Assembly (NCBI GenBank): GCA_015852425.1
Contig: JAAAIG010000075.1
Span: 1-64,000, forward strand
Length of the DNA: 64,000 nucleotides
DNA from: Gryganskiella cystojenkinii
Taxonomy: Eukaryota > Mortierellomycota > Mortierellomycetes > Mortierellales > Mortierellaceae
Direction of reading: 5' to 3'
Of the stretch, positions 1 to 11,663 are shown piece after piece; within the stretch, counting starts at the first letter, position 1; the number at the start of each line of letters is the position of its first letter. The position numbers and the translations under genes are program-made. The notes under the pieces were generated by a model. It did no database searches. It was given only the letters and a program-made list of their open reading frames with translations, and was not told the origin of the DNA.

Positions 1-158
1 GTCCTCCTCCTTCTGTTCCTCCTTCATCCTCCTCTTTCTCCTCTTCCTCCTCTTCCGCATCTTCTTTCGTCTCCTCTACCGCCGCCTCATCCTTCTCCTC
101 TTACAGTCACAACTTAGCACAGCCACTAGCACAGCCACTAACCCATCACACGTGACTT

Positions 159-234
159 TTTTTATAGTGAATACACGTTATAGTGAATACTTTGACCCCA
201 TTTAGGGCATTCACTGTAACGAGGTTTGACTGTA
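159..234. mobile_element. Terminal repeat remnant of a pogo/Tigger-like DNA transposon
   Basis: The right edge, read on the minus strand, starts with TA followed by CAGTCAAACCTCGTTACAG and then alternating GTGAAT units. This is the form of terminal inverted repeat typical of pogo/Tigger (Tc1-mariner superfamily) elements, which duplicate a TA target. A second 'tatagtgaata' unit lies just inside at about 171-190. No transposase and no convincing opposite end is visible, so this is a solo end or a heavily deleted copy. The assignment rests on recognising the terminus only. Confidence 0.5.
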
Positions 235-496
235 TCTCTCTTAAACATTCTAACCTCTCTGCCTTAGACCCTTCTTATCAAGGTTTGCATACTTTAGGAG
301 ATTTGTCCTTGCTGACGTTTCTTTGTTTCTTTGTTGGTATTAGTACAAAGATATTTGAACGGAATGATAAAGGGATCAGAGGAAATGTGAACGTGCTTGG
401 TATTTCTCTTTGAAGAGGAAATGGAAATGTGCCTTTCGGGAAAAGGGTCAGAGAGAGAAACGCTTCATCTACGGTCACTGTTCATATTCCACACTC

Positions 497-1268
497 TTAT
501 TCCCTTTTTATATCCTTGTCATCGCCATACACGAAAAAAATTCGCCCATCTGCGCTGACAACAGAGCCATCGTCGTGGTCTAAGCCCTCTTCGACAGAGT
601 CAAATAGACCGAGATGGCCAACAAGATATTCTCCTCTGATAAACTCTCTCAGCCTGACAACAACCGTTCTGAAAGTGGATCGACCTCCTCCACATACTTT
701 TAAATAGCGACCAGAAGCATCTCTAACAAGTTCTTCAATCGATTCGAGAGGCAAGACACTTAGATCCATCTTGGACCCAAAGATTCGTAAGATCACATCT
801 ACAAAGTACGTCCCAATCAGGCACGCTATTGTTGTCGTTGAACCTACGTAGCTCTGACTGAAACAGTAATAAATGCGAAAAAGTCGGCTGGGGATGCTGC
901 CCTGGGTGTATTTGATGTGTAAGGTGTACTGTCGTCGATCGAGCCTCTCCATGGATTCATTTGTTGTGATATAGCTTGAAGGTCGATGGTGAATCTGAGG
1001 ATAGACCAGGCTTGATAGTCAACATACCGCCGACCGGCTTTTGAAATTGCTTTGAAACCGGTAACGAAAACTTTAAAAAAGAGATCTGCAGCAGTGCTGC
1101 CAGCAAAGTCAACGGAATGAGCGAACCCGCGTGCGTGTCCACAGTCTCAGTCTTGCCCCTGTGCTGAGGGACCCATCCACGAAATCGAAGTTGAACTTGA
1201 TTCAGAACTTTTGACCTAGGGTGAACCAAGGGAGGGTCTGTGCATCTGAAGAACTGGCAGCACACCAT
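497..1268 (-). pseudogene. Decayed gene of a dispersed unknown family
   Basis: Two adjoining minus-strand open stretches (497-952 and 957-1268) are separated by a stop and a frame change. A second reading frame over 900-1260 also looks coding but carries in-frame stops, so the whole reads as frameshifted coding sequence. The downstream piece ends in an acidic stretch around GLFDSVEEGLDHDDGSVVS. The upstream part (about 1100-1250) matches the sequence at 55130-55290 in the opposite orientation, so this is one member of a repeated family. I do not recognise a function. An intact gene with unusual introns is possible but less likely. Confidence 0.35.
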
Positions 1269-1344
1269 GCAAATGTTTGGTTGTGAGTGACCAAAAAAAA
1301 AAAAAAATGCCAGTGGCCGTGAAAAGTGCTAGTGAAAAGAGACA

Positions 1345-1600
1345 ACCGTTTATCTCGTGTTGACAATGACCGACATGAGTGAAGTAGTATCAGTTGTACG
1401 TATAAAGCGTGGATAAAGATGAAAGCCGACCTCGGAGGACAACCGTGTCATCGGACCCGATAATGTTCTTGACGCGTCCTTGTCACGGACTAAAGACCGC
1501 AGGAAACAAAGGTCAGTGCAACAGCAATCACAGCAACAATGTTCCCAATAAATCTCTTATCAACAAAAAAAACCAAAACAGATAGAGTCCCCTTTTCAGT
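1345..1600 (+). repeat. Copy 1 of a dispersed coding-like block
   Basis: This stretch aligns by eye with the reverse complement of about 54640-54925. The shared core contains a 'gttgacaat...gaccga..tgagtgaa' segment, then 'gaggacaa', then 'cttgacgcgtc' and 'cggactaaagaccgca'. One frame reads VLDASLSRTKDRRKQR here and ALDASVLRTKDRSKT in the other copy, which suggests descent from a protein-coding family. Both copies are broken by stops or frameshifts. It lies directly upstream of the decayed gene at 497-1268, and the same pairing recurs at the second copy. Confidence 0.5.
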
Positions 1601-1759
1601 GGAAGAATAATTGCAATTGCTCTAGCGAACTCATTTTTGAGGAGTGGTTTTTCGAGCCGCAAACTTTTATTTTCAACAGGACTCCTTTGGGTGCCACAAA
1701 GAAACACTTCTTCCTGCCGCGAACACGAACTTTCAATTTTTGACGAGGGCTAATGAGAG

Positions 1760-2668
1760 CTAGTCCTTGGCTTTCACTGGCGTCAGGCTCGTGACTGAAA
1801 TGCTCGCAGCCAGGTCAAGGAGCTCCTCCCGGTCCTCGAACTGGTCTATGAATACTGCGCCGTTCCTTTTCTCCATCTCCGTCATCAATATCAAAGCAAA
1901 CTCCAAACACGTCCTCATGCAAGATTTCATTTTTTCAGCAAAGCCGGCGCCGCTCGCGAGAGGAACAACCATTGATAAGATCAATGACACACGGAAACAC
2001 CCAACAAAGTCCATGGAGTAGAACTTAGTCACATCGCGGTGGGACGTCGAACCAAATACAACAAGCCTGTTTGGTCGGTGAGTTTCACATATCCGTCGCA
2101 GTTGTGAGACCCATCCGTCGCGCATGGCTCTCTTGACTTTCCAAGCATCGTCATCCTTCTTTTCCAAAGTCGCTTTGTACAACTGTGCTGCCTCGGCTAT
2201 ATAAATTTGTTCATCTTGATAAAGACCAACACCATCTGCTTTTCGAGCTGTGTTTTGTCGCCCACCCTTCTGTTTAGCCTCAGCCTTGCGATCTCTGTTG
2301 CCATCGATCTGGATCTCCATCATGCGGGTGGGAATCCCTGCAATCGTCAAAGCAGTTCGCACAAAGTTCCATGTTGTATCGACAAAGGCCTCGTGCTCGT
2401 TAACTTTGTTGCAAATGGCATCACCAAATGCGAAGTGATGCATGCTATCAATCACAAAGATCAAAGGGAAAGAAGAGCACCGTCAGATGTGAGATAAAGT
2501 AATAAATGGATTATCGTTGGTGGCATCTTTGTATACAAAAAGCACTTACTATGAATGCAAGACGCAGTTTATATAGACCACAAGCACATCTTCTTGATTG
2601 GGCTCCGCTGCAGCTCTTGTGCAGACATCACAATAGGTCTTAACGTCATTGGCGAAAATTCGATTTGT
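1760..2668 (-). CDS. Orphan fungal protein, possible restriction-endonuclease-like domain
   Basis: The main exon is 1760-2444. An upstream exon, about 2550-2668, joins it through a GTAAGT donor at 2549-2544 and an AG acceptor at 2446-2445, keeping the frame (…INCVLHS|YMHHFAFGDAICNKVNE…). No start codon is evident in the upstream exon, so further 5' exons are probably missing. The protein of about 270 residues has a conserved-looking core, with DTTWNFVRTAL, then KADGVGLYQDEQIYIAEAA, a tryptophan-containing helix, and RLVVFGSTS. The spacing of D in 'ADGVGLY' and E in 'IAEA' resembles PD-(D/E)XK nucleases such as the C-terminal domains of Crinkler-type effectors, but the lysine is replaced, so this is only a suggestion. 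It looks like members of a Mortierella-lineage family that I recall without a known function. Confidence 0.5.
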
Positions 2669-3246
2669 CACCTCCAACTACGCGATGGACAGCTGCAGCG
2701 CATGGCGATTTACCTGTAAGTGTGTTGAGTGTGCTGCAGGCCTTAGATCTGACCAGTGTACCTTTCCTGCACAGAATAAAGCTTGCCGTCATCAACGAAC
2801 TTATTCAACAAGATGTCATGACTGCGAAAAAAACGCTCCAGTTGGACAAACGGCTGACTAATATAGTGGACGACCTGCACAAGAAGGTGGCGATCAAAGA
2901 AGGACCTAGAAAGGAGGATATTGTCCTGCAGGCAATGGAGAAAACAGCGAAAGAAAATAAGAGACGGGTCGACGTATGCCTGGCGCAAAACAAATATATC
3001 CGTGATCGTCTGGGGGTCTTGGAGAAGGCAGAGAAGGAGCGGCAGGGTATCTTGACACAGAATATGGAATTAGGCAGACTCTTAACCATGTGGGCGTTTT
3101 CTTCTCTCATAGCGTTTTCTTCTCTCATAGTGCATTTTCACATGGTCAGTTATATGTCGCCTTTCTCGTTGCACCATTCCCGACAACTCAAAGGTGTACA
3201 TAGCCGACGGCACCACCATTGGGTAACAAGGCACATACACCCGTAG
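2555..3246 (+). CDS. Hypothetical coiled-coil protein, antisense to the neighbouring gene at its 5' end
   Basis: A two-exon model (2555-2715, then 2775-3246) uses a GTAAGTG donor and a CACAG acceptor and gives 210 residues in one frame. Exon 2 is rich in K/E/R with heptad-like character (for example LHKKVAIKEGPRKEDIVLQA and VLEKAEKERQGILTQ), as expected for a coiled coil. The last 60 residues are low in charge and run through an 18-bp tandem repeat at 3094-3129, so the true 3' end may differ. Exon 1 overlaps the upstream exon of the minus-strand gene at 1760-2668 in antisense. One of the two exon models may be a shadow; the coiled-coil exon is the better supported part. Confidence 0.35.
3094..3129. 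repeat. 18-bp tandem duplication
   Basis: The unit gcgttttcttctctcata occurs twice in direct contact (3094-3111 and 3112-3129) with no mismatch. It is in frame with the plus-strand reading frame there and duplicates six residues. Confidence 0.85.
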
Positions 3247-4106
3247 TGTAGAATACCTTTAGGTTCTAGAATGGTAAATCATAGTTTTTTAGAAAAAATG
3301 TTGGTATTATTCGCCATAGAATCGAAGGAGAACAAAGGCTCGGGCTCACGCCCCGAGCAAATCTGCTTGTCGAACATTATTAATCTGCAAACATGAGACG
3401 CTTTCCAATCCGAGCGGTCGTGATTAGAGTGACGTTGAGAAAAAAAGCAAGTAGCAGAGAAATAAAAAAGGACCCGCTTTCTAATCCGAACGGTCGTTTC
3501 GAAAGAGGCAACTCACCTTTGGCTGAGGCGAGAACGGTCTTCAATTCCTCAGCTCCTTCGCAGATTGGTCTCGCCAAAGCGCCTGCCGTGTACTTGTTGA
3601 AGGTAAAAACAACAATGGGAGAGCGGGTGGTATGATTGACAACGCTTTGAGTTGGTTGTGACGAAAGGAGAGGATGAACGGAGGAAAGGAGATGGCGCAC
3701 ATTGAAACTGGAATTACGTAACCGAAGTGACGAGGTTCGCAGATTTCACATATTTCTTCTCCACCTCCCCACCAGTTTCAATGGTTATCGAAATTGAAAA
3801 ATGTGATGATAAGTCGACAAAGAAACAGCTCAGAAAAATCTTGATTAAAAATTAAAAAAGATTTCAATTGTGAGACTTGGGCTAGAGACAAAAGTTGACC
3901 ATCTTTGTTTTACGATTACACACCTCACAGAAATCTGTGGCGCCTGAAAACTGGGAAGACAGATAATGGGATATTGGACTCCAAGTCATGAAAGTTTGAA
4001 GAGAATCGACATAAAAAAACCAAAGAAAAACCGAAAAAAGTAAATTTTTGAAAAATCGACTGACAGTGTCAGTTGCTCTCGCGTCGCTTCTCATTATTAA
4101 TATATA
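3247..4106. other. Intergenic, no gene supported
   Basis: Short overlapping reading frames on both strands are interrupted by A/T runs and show no recognisable motif. I see no RNA gene. The segment separates the coiled-coil frame from a MITE. Confidence 0.5.
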
Positions 4107-4356
4107 ATATTGTGCCTTTCACCCAAAAGTGACTGTATGATTTTATTATATTCGGACCCCGATTATTATATTCATTACCTTTTTACCTTTCTGAAAGGGT
4201 AAAAAGGTAATGAATACCGCTGAGTAAGATATTCCGCATCCCCGCTCACCTCAAGCACAGAATTGAGCAGGAACAGCTCTTTTTAATGAGACGTCGAATA
4301 TTTTTAAAATCATTTTAAATGCCACTTTAATTTTTTTTGGGTGAAAGGCACAATAT
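4107..4356. mobile_element. 250-bp MITE with perfect 22-bp terminal inverted repeats
   Basis: The left end ATATTGTGCCTTTCACCCAA (4107-4128 in full) is the exact reverse complement of 4335-4356. An 11-bp direct repeat 'attattaatat' flanks the element at 4093-4103 and 4362-4372, a few bases outside the ends; it may be a target duplication or chance in AT-rich DNA. The interior holds a second, near-perfect palindrome at about 4169-4216 (stem of about 22 bp, one bulge). There is no coding capacity. The element ends 20 bp from the stop codon of the PX-PB1 gene, so it may lie in or next to that gene's 3' UTR. The family is not assigned. Confidence 0.8.
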
Positions 4357-4375
4357 CAACTATTATTAATATTCT

Positions 4376-7300
4376 TCAAAATTCACATCGTAGAGTGACC
4401 TTATTGTTCGCAGACGAACAAATGGCCCGGTATAGCTCTTCATCGTTCTTCAATACGACCCGTTGACCGTGCCAAGCTGTCCAAACCAATTCGAACCAGT
4501 CCGGCAATGGCATTTCCATCCGCTCAAACTTTTTTTGAACCCTCAACCTCAAATCCGGGACACTTAGTTGAAAATCCGGCTCTGGTTCAAGGACTTGAAG
4601 CGCCACAATTCTTTCTGAATCGATCACGATCTTGAACGTCGCGACAAAAGCCTGTGGGTATTGCGAAAGAAACCCGGCGCCCGGGATGGGGCTCGTGGCA
4701 CGTTCGTCGGGTGATTGTCGAGGCAGCAGGGCTTGTGATTGAGCTTGTACCGGTGGGCTTTTTCGCCGGAGACGTCGAGAAAGTCGTCCATGATCTTGAT
4801 TTGGCCGGTTTTGTTTTGTTGTGTTGCAAGAAAGGGGGGAAGGAGAGGAAGATCTGGGCAATGATAACGACGATAAGACACTAGCACCGCCACTGCCGCT
4901 CTCGAGGCGATGCGAGTGAGGGCCAGGCGACAAAGCATCATGGATGATGTGGTCCTCGGCTACAGACCGAAATTCAAGATAAGAAACAAGGGATGAAGAC
5001 GACGAGAGCGACGGCGCCAGATTGCTGGATTGTGGTGTCGAGGGACGACTGCTGATGCTACTACCTGGGAAGGCGTCTCGATCGTGATTACTGCTGCTGG
5101 TAGTATGTCGATGACCACGACGGGAGAAAAAAGTGGAGATACCAGAGGCGGTGCTATCATTCGTGCCACGTCGCTTGCTGGCGCCAGGGGTATACTCATC
5201 GTAAAAGTCTTCCTTGTTGCTGTTGTGGTTGGTCAAGAAATAGTCGGATCCTCCATTCTTGAGGATGCTGGTGGGTGCTTTTGTTGGAGAAATGGTTGGT
5301 CTCGTTACTGCCTTTTCTGTTGGTAGTGGACTTGAGGAACGACTGCTGCTTGTTGTTATTGATGCGGATGATGTTTTGTTGATTTTGTTGTTTGAATGAA
5401 AGAACGAGGCCAGAAGAGCGGAGGTAGAAAGTGTGGGAGACTCCAAAGGCGATGCCGTCAAAGACGCAGCAACAACGTTGGCAGGACGATTCTTCTCACT
5501 GGGTGAATAGTTTGAATGAGTTTGCTTCTGCTGTTGCTGTTGTTGATGACCATAATTTTCCGACAGATATACCGTCTGTGTCACCGACGGGAGTTCATAT
5601 GTTATCTGTTTTCTTGATAACGCTGCGCACTGACCAAACCTTGAGGCCGGTGTCGGGTTCGTCCACGGTACGATCCTGGGTGCGACCGGTGGCTTCTGAT
5701 CGTTCTCGTGAGGGAGGCTGTTCAATCCCCGTCTCTCTGATTGAGCCATCTTGGAGATGGATGCAGGAGTCATGATGGGGCTTGTGGAGAGAGGTGACCT
5801 ATAACCGGGATGGGTATAACCTGTTGATGAAGATGTCCTTGGAGAGATAGCATGACAAGTGATATCCATCGTACGACTACGGTGCCTGGGTTCCGGACAC
5901 AGCTGAAGGTTGAGCTTTGCTGCCGCGAGACGAGTACTCACCTCCTTGTCGGCTTCCTCTTCAGCCACGGAGGAGGAGGAGGAGAGATAGGTCATGCCAA
6001 TCTCGGAGAATGATTGCATTGAACCCTCAGAGTACTGCTTCAAGACCGTGGTCGAATTTGACTTCAGGACTGACTCCTGGCGTTGACTCATGTTGAGCTT
6101 CAAGGTGTCCGCCTCGGACTTTTCTTGCAGGCAATGGTATCTCGCTTCTCGCAGGTTCTGCAGTGAGGTCGACTTCTTTATGGACTTGTCCCTTGACAAG
6201 GGCAGGGTTGAGGCATTATACCGAACATAACGAACCATCGGGCATGGTAATGCCATTTGAGACTCTGGATGCGACAAGGCAACAGTATCACTTGCTGATT
6301 CGACGAAGGGGAGGTCCAGCACAAAGGTCACTTCATCACCTTCGTCATTGTCTTCAGATTCTTCGATATCGGACTCTTCATCGGTGCTGTGATAGGAGGA
6401 CCCAGGAGGCGAAGGGGCGGGTTGGTAACGCGGGGCCACAGCTGAAATTCGCGATGGTATTGGAGGTGAAAGTGACGTGACCGTCGGAAAGAGGAGAGCA
6501 AGTTCCTTGGACCACATGGCTGCAGATATCGCGCTCGAAAGGTCGCTGGGGCTGTTACCCGAGTACCCTTGGGATCCCTCGCAGTCGTATCCGAGCCGTG
6601 GGGACAATGCAGGGGATGACATGACGGTGGAGCACGAGCTTTCTGCACTGGCAGAGGTCGGAGACCAAAGGGCGGGAGACATGGGCGGCGTATCGATTGA
6701 GACGTGAATGTTAGTGCCTTGAAAATGAGGCGTAGGCAATGATGTGGGTGAACCAGATGGTGAATATGAACCAGTTGCAGCCGCCCTCGCTGCAATCTCA
6801 AACTGATGCGAAACCAACGAGTTCAGGGCCAAGGGATCACGGTCCTCTTGTCGTGACAGATGGACATCCAGGTCTGTTTTCCAGATTCCAAAGAACTCGG
6901 CCACAAGTTCGGATTCACCAATAATGGGACCCAAAGAGAAGAGTTGCTGAAGGTACTGGTTCAGATCTTCTTTACGCTGATCAAGGTCGGCATCACTCTG
7001 GAACTGGGGTCCTAGGGACTTCAACAGTGGCCAGGGAGATGAAGACCGGTCGCGAAGTGTGATGGACACAAAGCAACCCTATGCGTAGAATAAAATAAAT
7101 TGTGATGGAGAGTTGGTTACAAAATTTTCCCACATTTCAAACAAAAGAAATCAGTAGTGCGCGGTTCTCTACCAAAAAAAAGGGAGAGGCAACCATTTTG
7201 TTCGCTTTTTTTCATTTTTTTTTTTACTCACAGTCTTCACAGCGGTCTCTGATGCAGACTTGAGCCATGGAAACTCGTGTTCCATCTGTGACGCAAAATC

Positions 7301-7852
7301 GGTCATGTCCTCGAATGTGCGAAAGACGCGATAGGATTTCCGTGGAATAGGTGCAGGGGATTCTGACCTTGAGGTGGATGAGGCGGTGGTGGCGGGGAGT
7401 GTGATCGGACAGGGGTAAATCTGGACTGTATACCAAACTTTCTGATCATGCAAAGTTCTTCTACGCTCATAGTCCTCCACCGAGGCACCCATGAGTGGCG
7501 GTGCCAGTTTCGCGCTAGAGTAGGAACCGACCATGGAGATCGCTTGTTTGAATGTAGTGCCGCCGCTGCTCCTGTTCACGCCGTTGTTGTTGTTCCTTTC
7601 TTGTTCATATACTCGGTCGTCCGTGTTATTGTTATTAATATTATGATTATGGTCAAGTCCGAAACTATGTCGCCTGAATTGGGAGAATGTAGGTGTGGTA
7701 CATATATCAAGGATCTGTGGAGGTGATCGACGTTTCCTGTTCTTTGCAGCGCGAGAAGCTGTACTGGTACCGCCGCTCCCACCATCACCGACATTCGACT
7801 TCATATGGAGCAAGAGAGAGGCTGGGCTGGCAAAGACAGTTTCTGGCGGCAT
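4376..7852 (-). CDS. PX and PB1 domain scaffold protein (cell-polarity type)
   Basis: Two exons, 7232-7852 and 4376-7078, meet in phase 0 across a GTGAGT…TAG intron and give about 1107 residues. The N-terminal part holds a PX domain, roughly residues 135-205: KVWYTVQIYPCPI leads into the RVFRTFEDM segment, which matches the R-(Y/F)-x-D-F phosphoinositide-binding region. A very long Ser/Pro-rich, low-complexity middle with short Gln and Asn runs follows. The last 80 residues look like a PB1 domain, with the conserved LRLRVQKKFERM helix and an acidic VVLKNDEELYRAI loop. PX plus PB1 is the architecture of Bem1/Scd2 and p40phox, which organise Cdc42 or NADPH oxidase signalling at membranes. I find no SH3 domain, so the identity is domain-level only. 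Upstream of the ATG lies CT-rich sequence. Confidence 0.72.
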
Positions 7853-9000
7853 ATTTCGTTATCTTTTTCTCGTTTCCTTTTGTTTGAGTGTATGGAAGGT
7901 GCGCAGAGGAATTGATGGAAAAATGATGTTGATTTGCCCGATTTCGTGTCAAGGAGTCGGAGATGAATATCAACGTGAATTAGGAGTAGGTGACCGTTGA
8001 GACAGAGACAGCGAGTGTGAGTAGATTAGTGCGTAGAGTAATGGTAGAAAGAATGGAGAAAAGAAAACAACAAGAGAGAGAAGAAGAGAGAAAAGAGAAA
8101 GAAAAAAAAAGTTCAGTTCCTATCCTCGACAATTGACTGATCAAGCCATAGAGCAAAAAAAAAGAAGGGAAAAAAAGCGTGGGCTTGAAGATTATGCCGT
8201 TCATTTAACCAGCGACCGTGCGTTGTTCAACTCGGCGGAAGGCCTTTTCGCTTTGTTTACTCTGACTGTGCTTTTGTATTGTTTCCCTTTTTGCTCTTCC
8301 TATTAGAGGTAAAAAAAAAAAATGCCGCACAGACTTTATTCCCGAGCCGAACAATTGTTTCCACAGGATCATTCTTCCATGTGTTTTCAACTGGATTACA
8401 CTGACCCTGGAAAAAAGATGACGAAGGCGTGGCGGGAACAATTAGAAATCTGGGATTCTTGTTAACAAACAAAAGCAAAACAAAACAATAAAAAACAATT
8501 GGGCATTTTTTTGTTTTCCAGCCTGTAATCTGATTGCCTCTTTTCAAAGTCGAGCTTGATCGCTCCATCTGCAAAGCGGACAAGCATTAAGAAAAGGGCT
8601 CACGTACTCGTCCTCTTTCAGCCATGCATCCGCTTGAACCACCACCACTCTCATCAGTATCCACCTCACAAAAAATGCATGGTCAGTGCTCTCTTCATAA
8701 ACCCACAGCCCTACAACTAGGTTTTGTCTTCATCACTGACTCTTACGCTTCTGGTTCCTGGGGAGCGGTGGACAATCCATCCGAGTTTCCTTGATGTTTG
8801 TTTGTTCTCCCTATTCTGCAAGTCCTTCATAGCTACTTTGACTCCAATCTACTCCTGTTGTACTCGTGTTTGCGGTTCCAGGGTTCGTAGACATATTCAA
8901 GCAATAGAGTCACGATGAAAAAAAGTTTCTTCCTTTAATATCGTGTTTCTGATAAAACAGAAAAAAAGACGAAACAAAGAAGAGATGATGGAGCGATCTG
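7853..9000. other. Intergenic region, no gene assigned
   Basis: The segment is rich in A- and T-runs. Around 8330-8480 a 48-codon plus-strand frame (starting MPHRLYSRAEQLFPQ) and a minus-strand exon-like frame with a good acceptor (GQCNPVENTWKNDP) overlap. Neither could be extended into a convincing gene. It should contain the promoter of the PX-PB1 gene and the 3' end of CCA1. Confidence 0.4.
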
Positions 9001-11522
9001 CTATTGGAACAGCTCACGGTTTTCTAGGATCCATGCTTGACATTCTTCCTTGGAAGACGTTGGGTGCATCAGCTGCCAGTACATGATACGCTGAAGATAT
9101 CCTGTGACTTTGGGTCCGGGTTTTTGTTGCAAGAGCTTTGTCAGCTCCATACCCTAGAAAAGACGAAAAATTAATACAAGGCAAGTCGTTAGTCGCAAGA
9201 TTCGTGCACAGAATTGTACTATTATTCATATAAACCCCCACCATGAGGTTTGGGCAAACACTTACGCTAACAATATACTTCCACGAGAAGCAATGATCGA
9301 TGTGGTATGCCGCGGCCTTGGTCAGGAATCTATTGTACTTGGCCATTTGCGCCTTGGCCTCGTCGTCTGAAACAATAAAGGATCAAATCGAGTGTTAATA
9401 ACAATGGGCCAGCGGACGACACATACTCGGTGTTTCGGTCGAGGCCTGCTTTGTTTCTTCTTTTTACCTAAGGTACCATTCCGCAAAGAGTCAAATTTTG
9501 GCAGCAAGTCGATACCAAGTCCCAAAAGAAAAGCGCATGGCCATTTCTTGCCAATCAATGTGTTGAATCCCACAGTTCGGATAACCATGCCCATTTCAGC
9601 GCGTTCCTTCTGCACACCGGCCTCGTCCTGCTGTTCAGGTGTCTGCGCCACTTTCTCTACTGTTTCCCGAACCGTCTGCACAGTCTGCATGAGGCTCGTC
9701 ACAATTTCTATATCATGGTTCTTGCACTTTAGACCATAGCGAAGGGACCACGTGGCAGCTGACATGTTCTTCTTGTTCACGACTGCGGTCATGTTCCGGT
9801 AAGGGTACACCATTCCAGAGAGAATCAAGCTCCTGGCACATTGTCGCTCCGGGAACTGGTCTTCCTTCGTTTCAATCTGTGCCACATTAGGGGAGGATGC
9901 AGATGTGACCATCGGGCTGAGATGCGTCGTAAATGGAGCACGACGGGATTGAACCAAGAGAGATTCCTGTCCTTGGTCAGCCTCAGCCTGAAAAACCCTG
10001 TCTTTAAGCTCGAACTCGGTCACAGCACTGGGGTTAATCTTCAAAAGCCACTCCATGATCCAGACAAGCTTGAACGCTTCATCGACACTTCCGACGGATC
10101 CTTGGACTTCGGAGGTCCCCTTGGGCGTTTCATCGACCATGGGAGGAGGAAAGACAACATCATAGAGCGAGAGATCATGAAGAAGCCGGATAGCGATGCT
10201 ACGTCCTGCTCCGTCGTCAATCATCTTGTCGAGTTCAGCGCCGATTCTTTCCTTGGAGATCTTGGTCTTCAAGACTTCCTTGATCCTCGGGTCGAGAATT
10301 GCTTCCTTGGCATCGTCTGCAATCCTAAAATTGAATCTGGAAGCGAACCGGATGCATCGCATCACGCGGAGTGGATCTTGGGAAAATGTGTTGAAGGCAG
10401 CCAAGGGTGTCCTGACAAGTCCGTTCTTCAAATCCTCCAGTCCCTTTCCTGTGTAATCCTCGACTTGACGAGTATGAATGTTGTAAAAAAGTGCGTTGAT
10501 AGTGATATCCCGGCGGTAAGCATCCTCCTCAGGTGTCCCGAAAGCCTAAGAATTTAAGGAACAACTAAAAATGTCAGAATCTCTTTACCTTTGACAGCAA
10601 AAATTGGACATACATCATGAACAACATACAATTTCGGTAGGGATCCTGCTCGTGTCATCATAGACCTCGGAGCGCAAGTTCACAAAGTCCAAGGGCATTC
10701 CCTCGACGACCATGGTTGCAGTCTCCAAGTGCTTGGATCGATCGGGATTGATGGCGATCTTGGAGATTGTTCTCTTTTCATGACCCTGCGATGATCTGAA
10801 TTCGTTGACAAGGGTCGCAAAGTCGTATCCCATCATGGTGTCGATACCGATATCCAAATCGTGACAAGCGAGTCCCAAGAGCTATATATACAATTAAAAA
10901 AATAAAATAAAACGGGTTGTTAGATACAACGATCTTTTTTCCCTCTCGGTAAACATGAAAGATTCAGACAACAGCATACCTTATCGCGAACCCAACCTCC
11001 TGCGATGCGTAGTTCTATTTTCCTGCCACCCTGCTGAGCATAGTTTTTGGTCACGGTATCCAGAATCTTACAGATCTCGGCCTCTTGCTCCGTGAGCTTG
11101 ATCTCGAAGTTCGGTCCAGCCGAAGAAAAAGCATCGGATCCTTGAAAGATCATTTGAGTGGTGGGTCTTCCTCTGGAGAAGATGATGTACGTAGTCGGCG
11201 TGGGTGCAATGGTATCCCTTTGAGTTCTGATGAATGGTGTTGGCTCTGAAGAAGCTGTTTGTGTGCGTACAAACTGCACTGGTTCTGAAGGAGACGAGGA
11301 ACTTTTTTGAGTCCTGGTAAAAGGTGTTGGTTCCGATGGAGTACTGTCTTTTTGGGTTCTGACCAACGGAACTGGGGTGGAATCGGGCTTGTTAGAGTAG
11401 TAACGTCGAGTAGTAATGTGGGTCCTAGTGCTGCCGGGTTGAGAGTTGCAAAAAGTCGATGAGCAGGCACGGGAGAGTATAGAGGAACGATGGAATGAAC
11501 AGCGTTTTATGGTGTGGAGCAT
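9001..11522 (-). CDS. CCA1: CCA tRNA nucleotidyltransferase
   Basis: This enzyme adds or repairs the 3' CCA of tRNAs in cytosol and mitochondria. Five exons fit: 10980-11522, 10630-10881, about 9468-10545, 9266-9366 and 9001-9153, with the frame kept throughout. The third exon's donor is either of two GT sites 9 bp apart, and both keep frame. The nucleotidyltransferase core shows RIAGGWVRDK|LLG, the catalytic DLDIGID carboxylates, then DFVNLRSEVYDD, the RRDITINALFYN motif, and the RNA-binding head FSQDPLRVMRCIRFASRF. The first 100 or so residues are Ser/Thr/Arg-rich with repeated F(I/V)RTQ units. They are probably a mitochondrial presequence with low-complexity extension; an internal Met may start the nuclear/cytosolic form as in yeast, which is inference. 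Length is about 700 residues, longer than yeast Cca1 (546). Confidence 0.92.
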
Positions 11523-11663
11523 CCGCGCTTTTTTTGGTATTAAATACAGACTGCGGATGGCAAGTTATCGATGGCGCGGTTACAATAGGCGGTGTCTCTT
11601 TTTAATTAAAGAAAGAATTAAAGAAAGAGTCGCGGTGAGTCATTCCTCTGCAGGGATGGATGG

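Noticed and set aside
8257..8583. Minus-strand frame with an exon-like GQCNPVENTWKNDP segment
   Set aside because: Good acceptor but no workable donor or continuation, and an equally open frame overlaps on the other strand.
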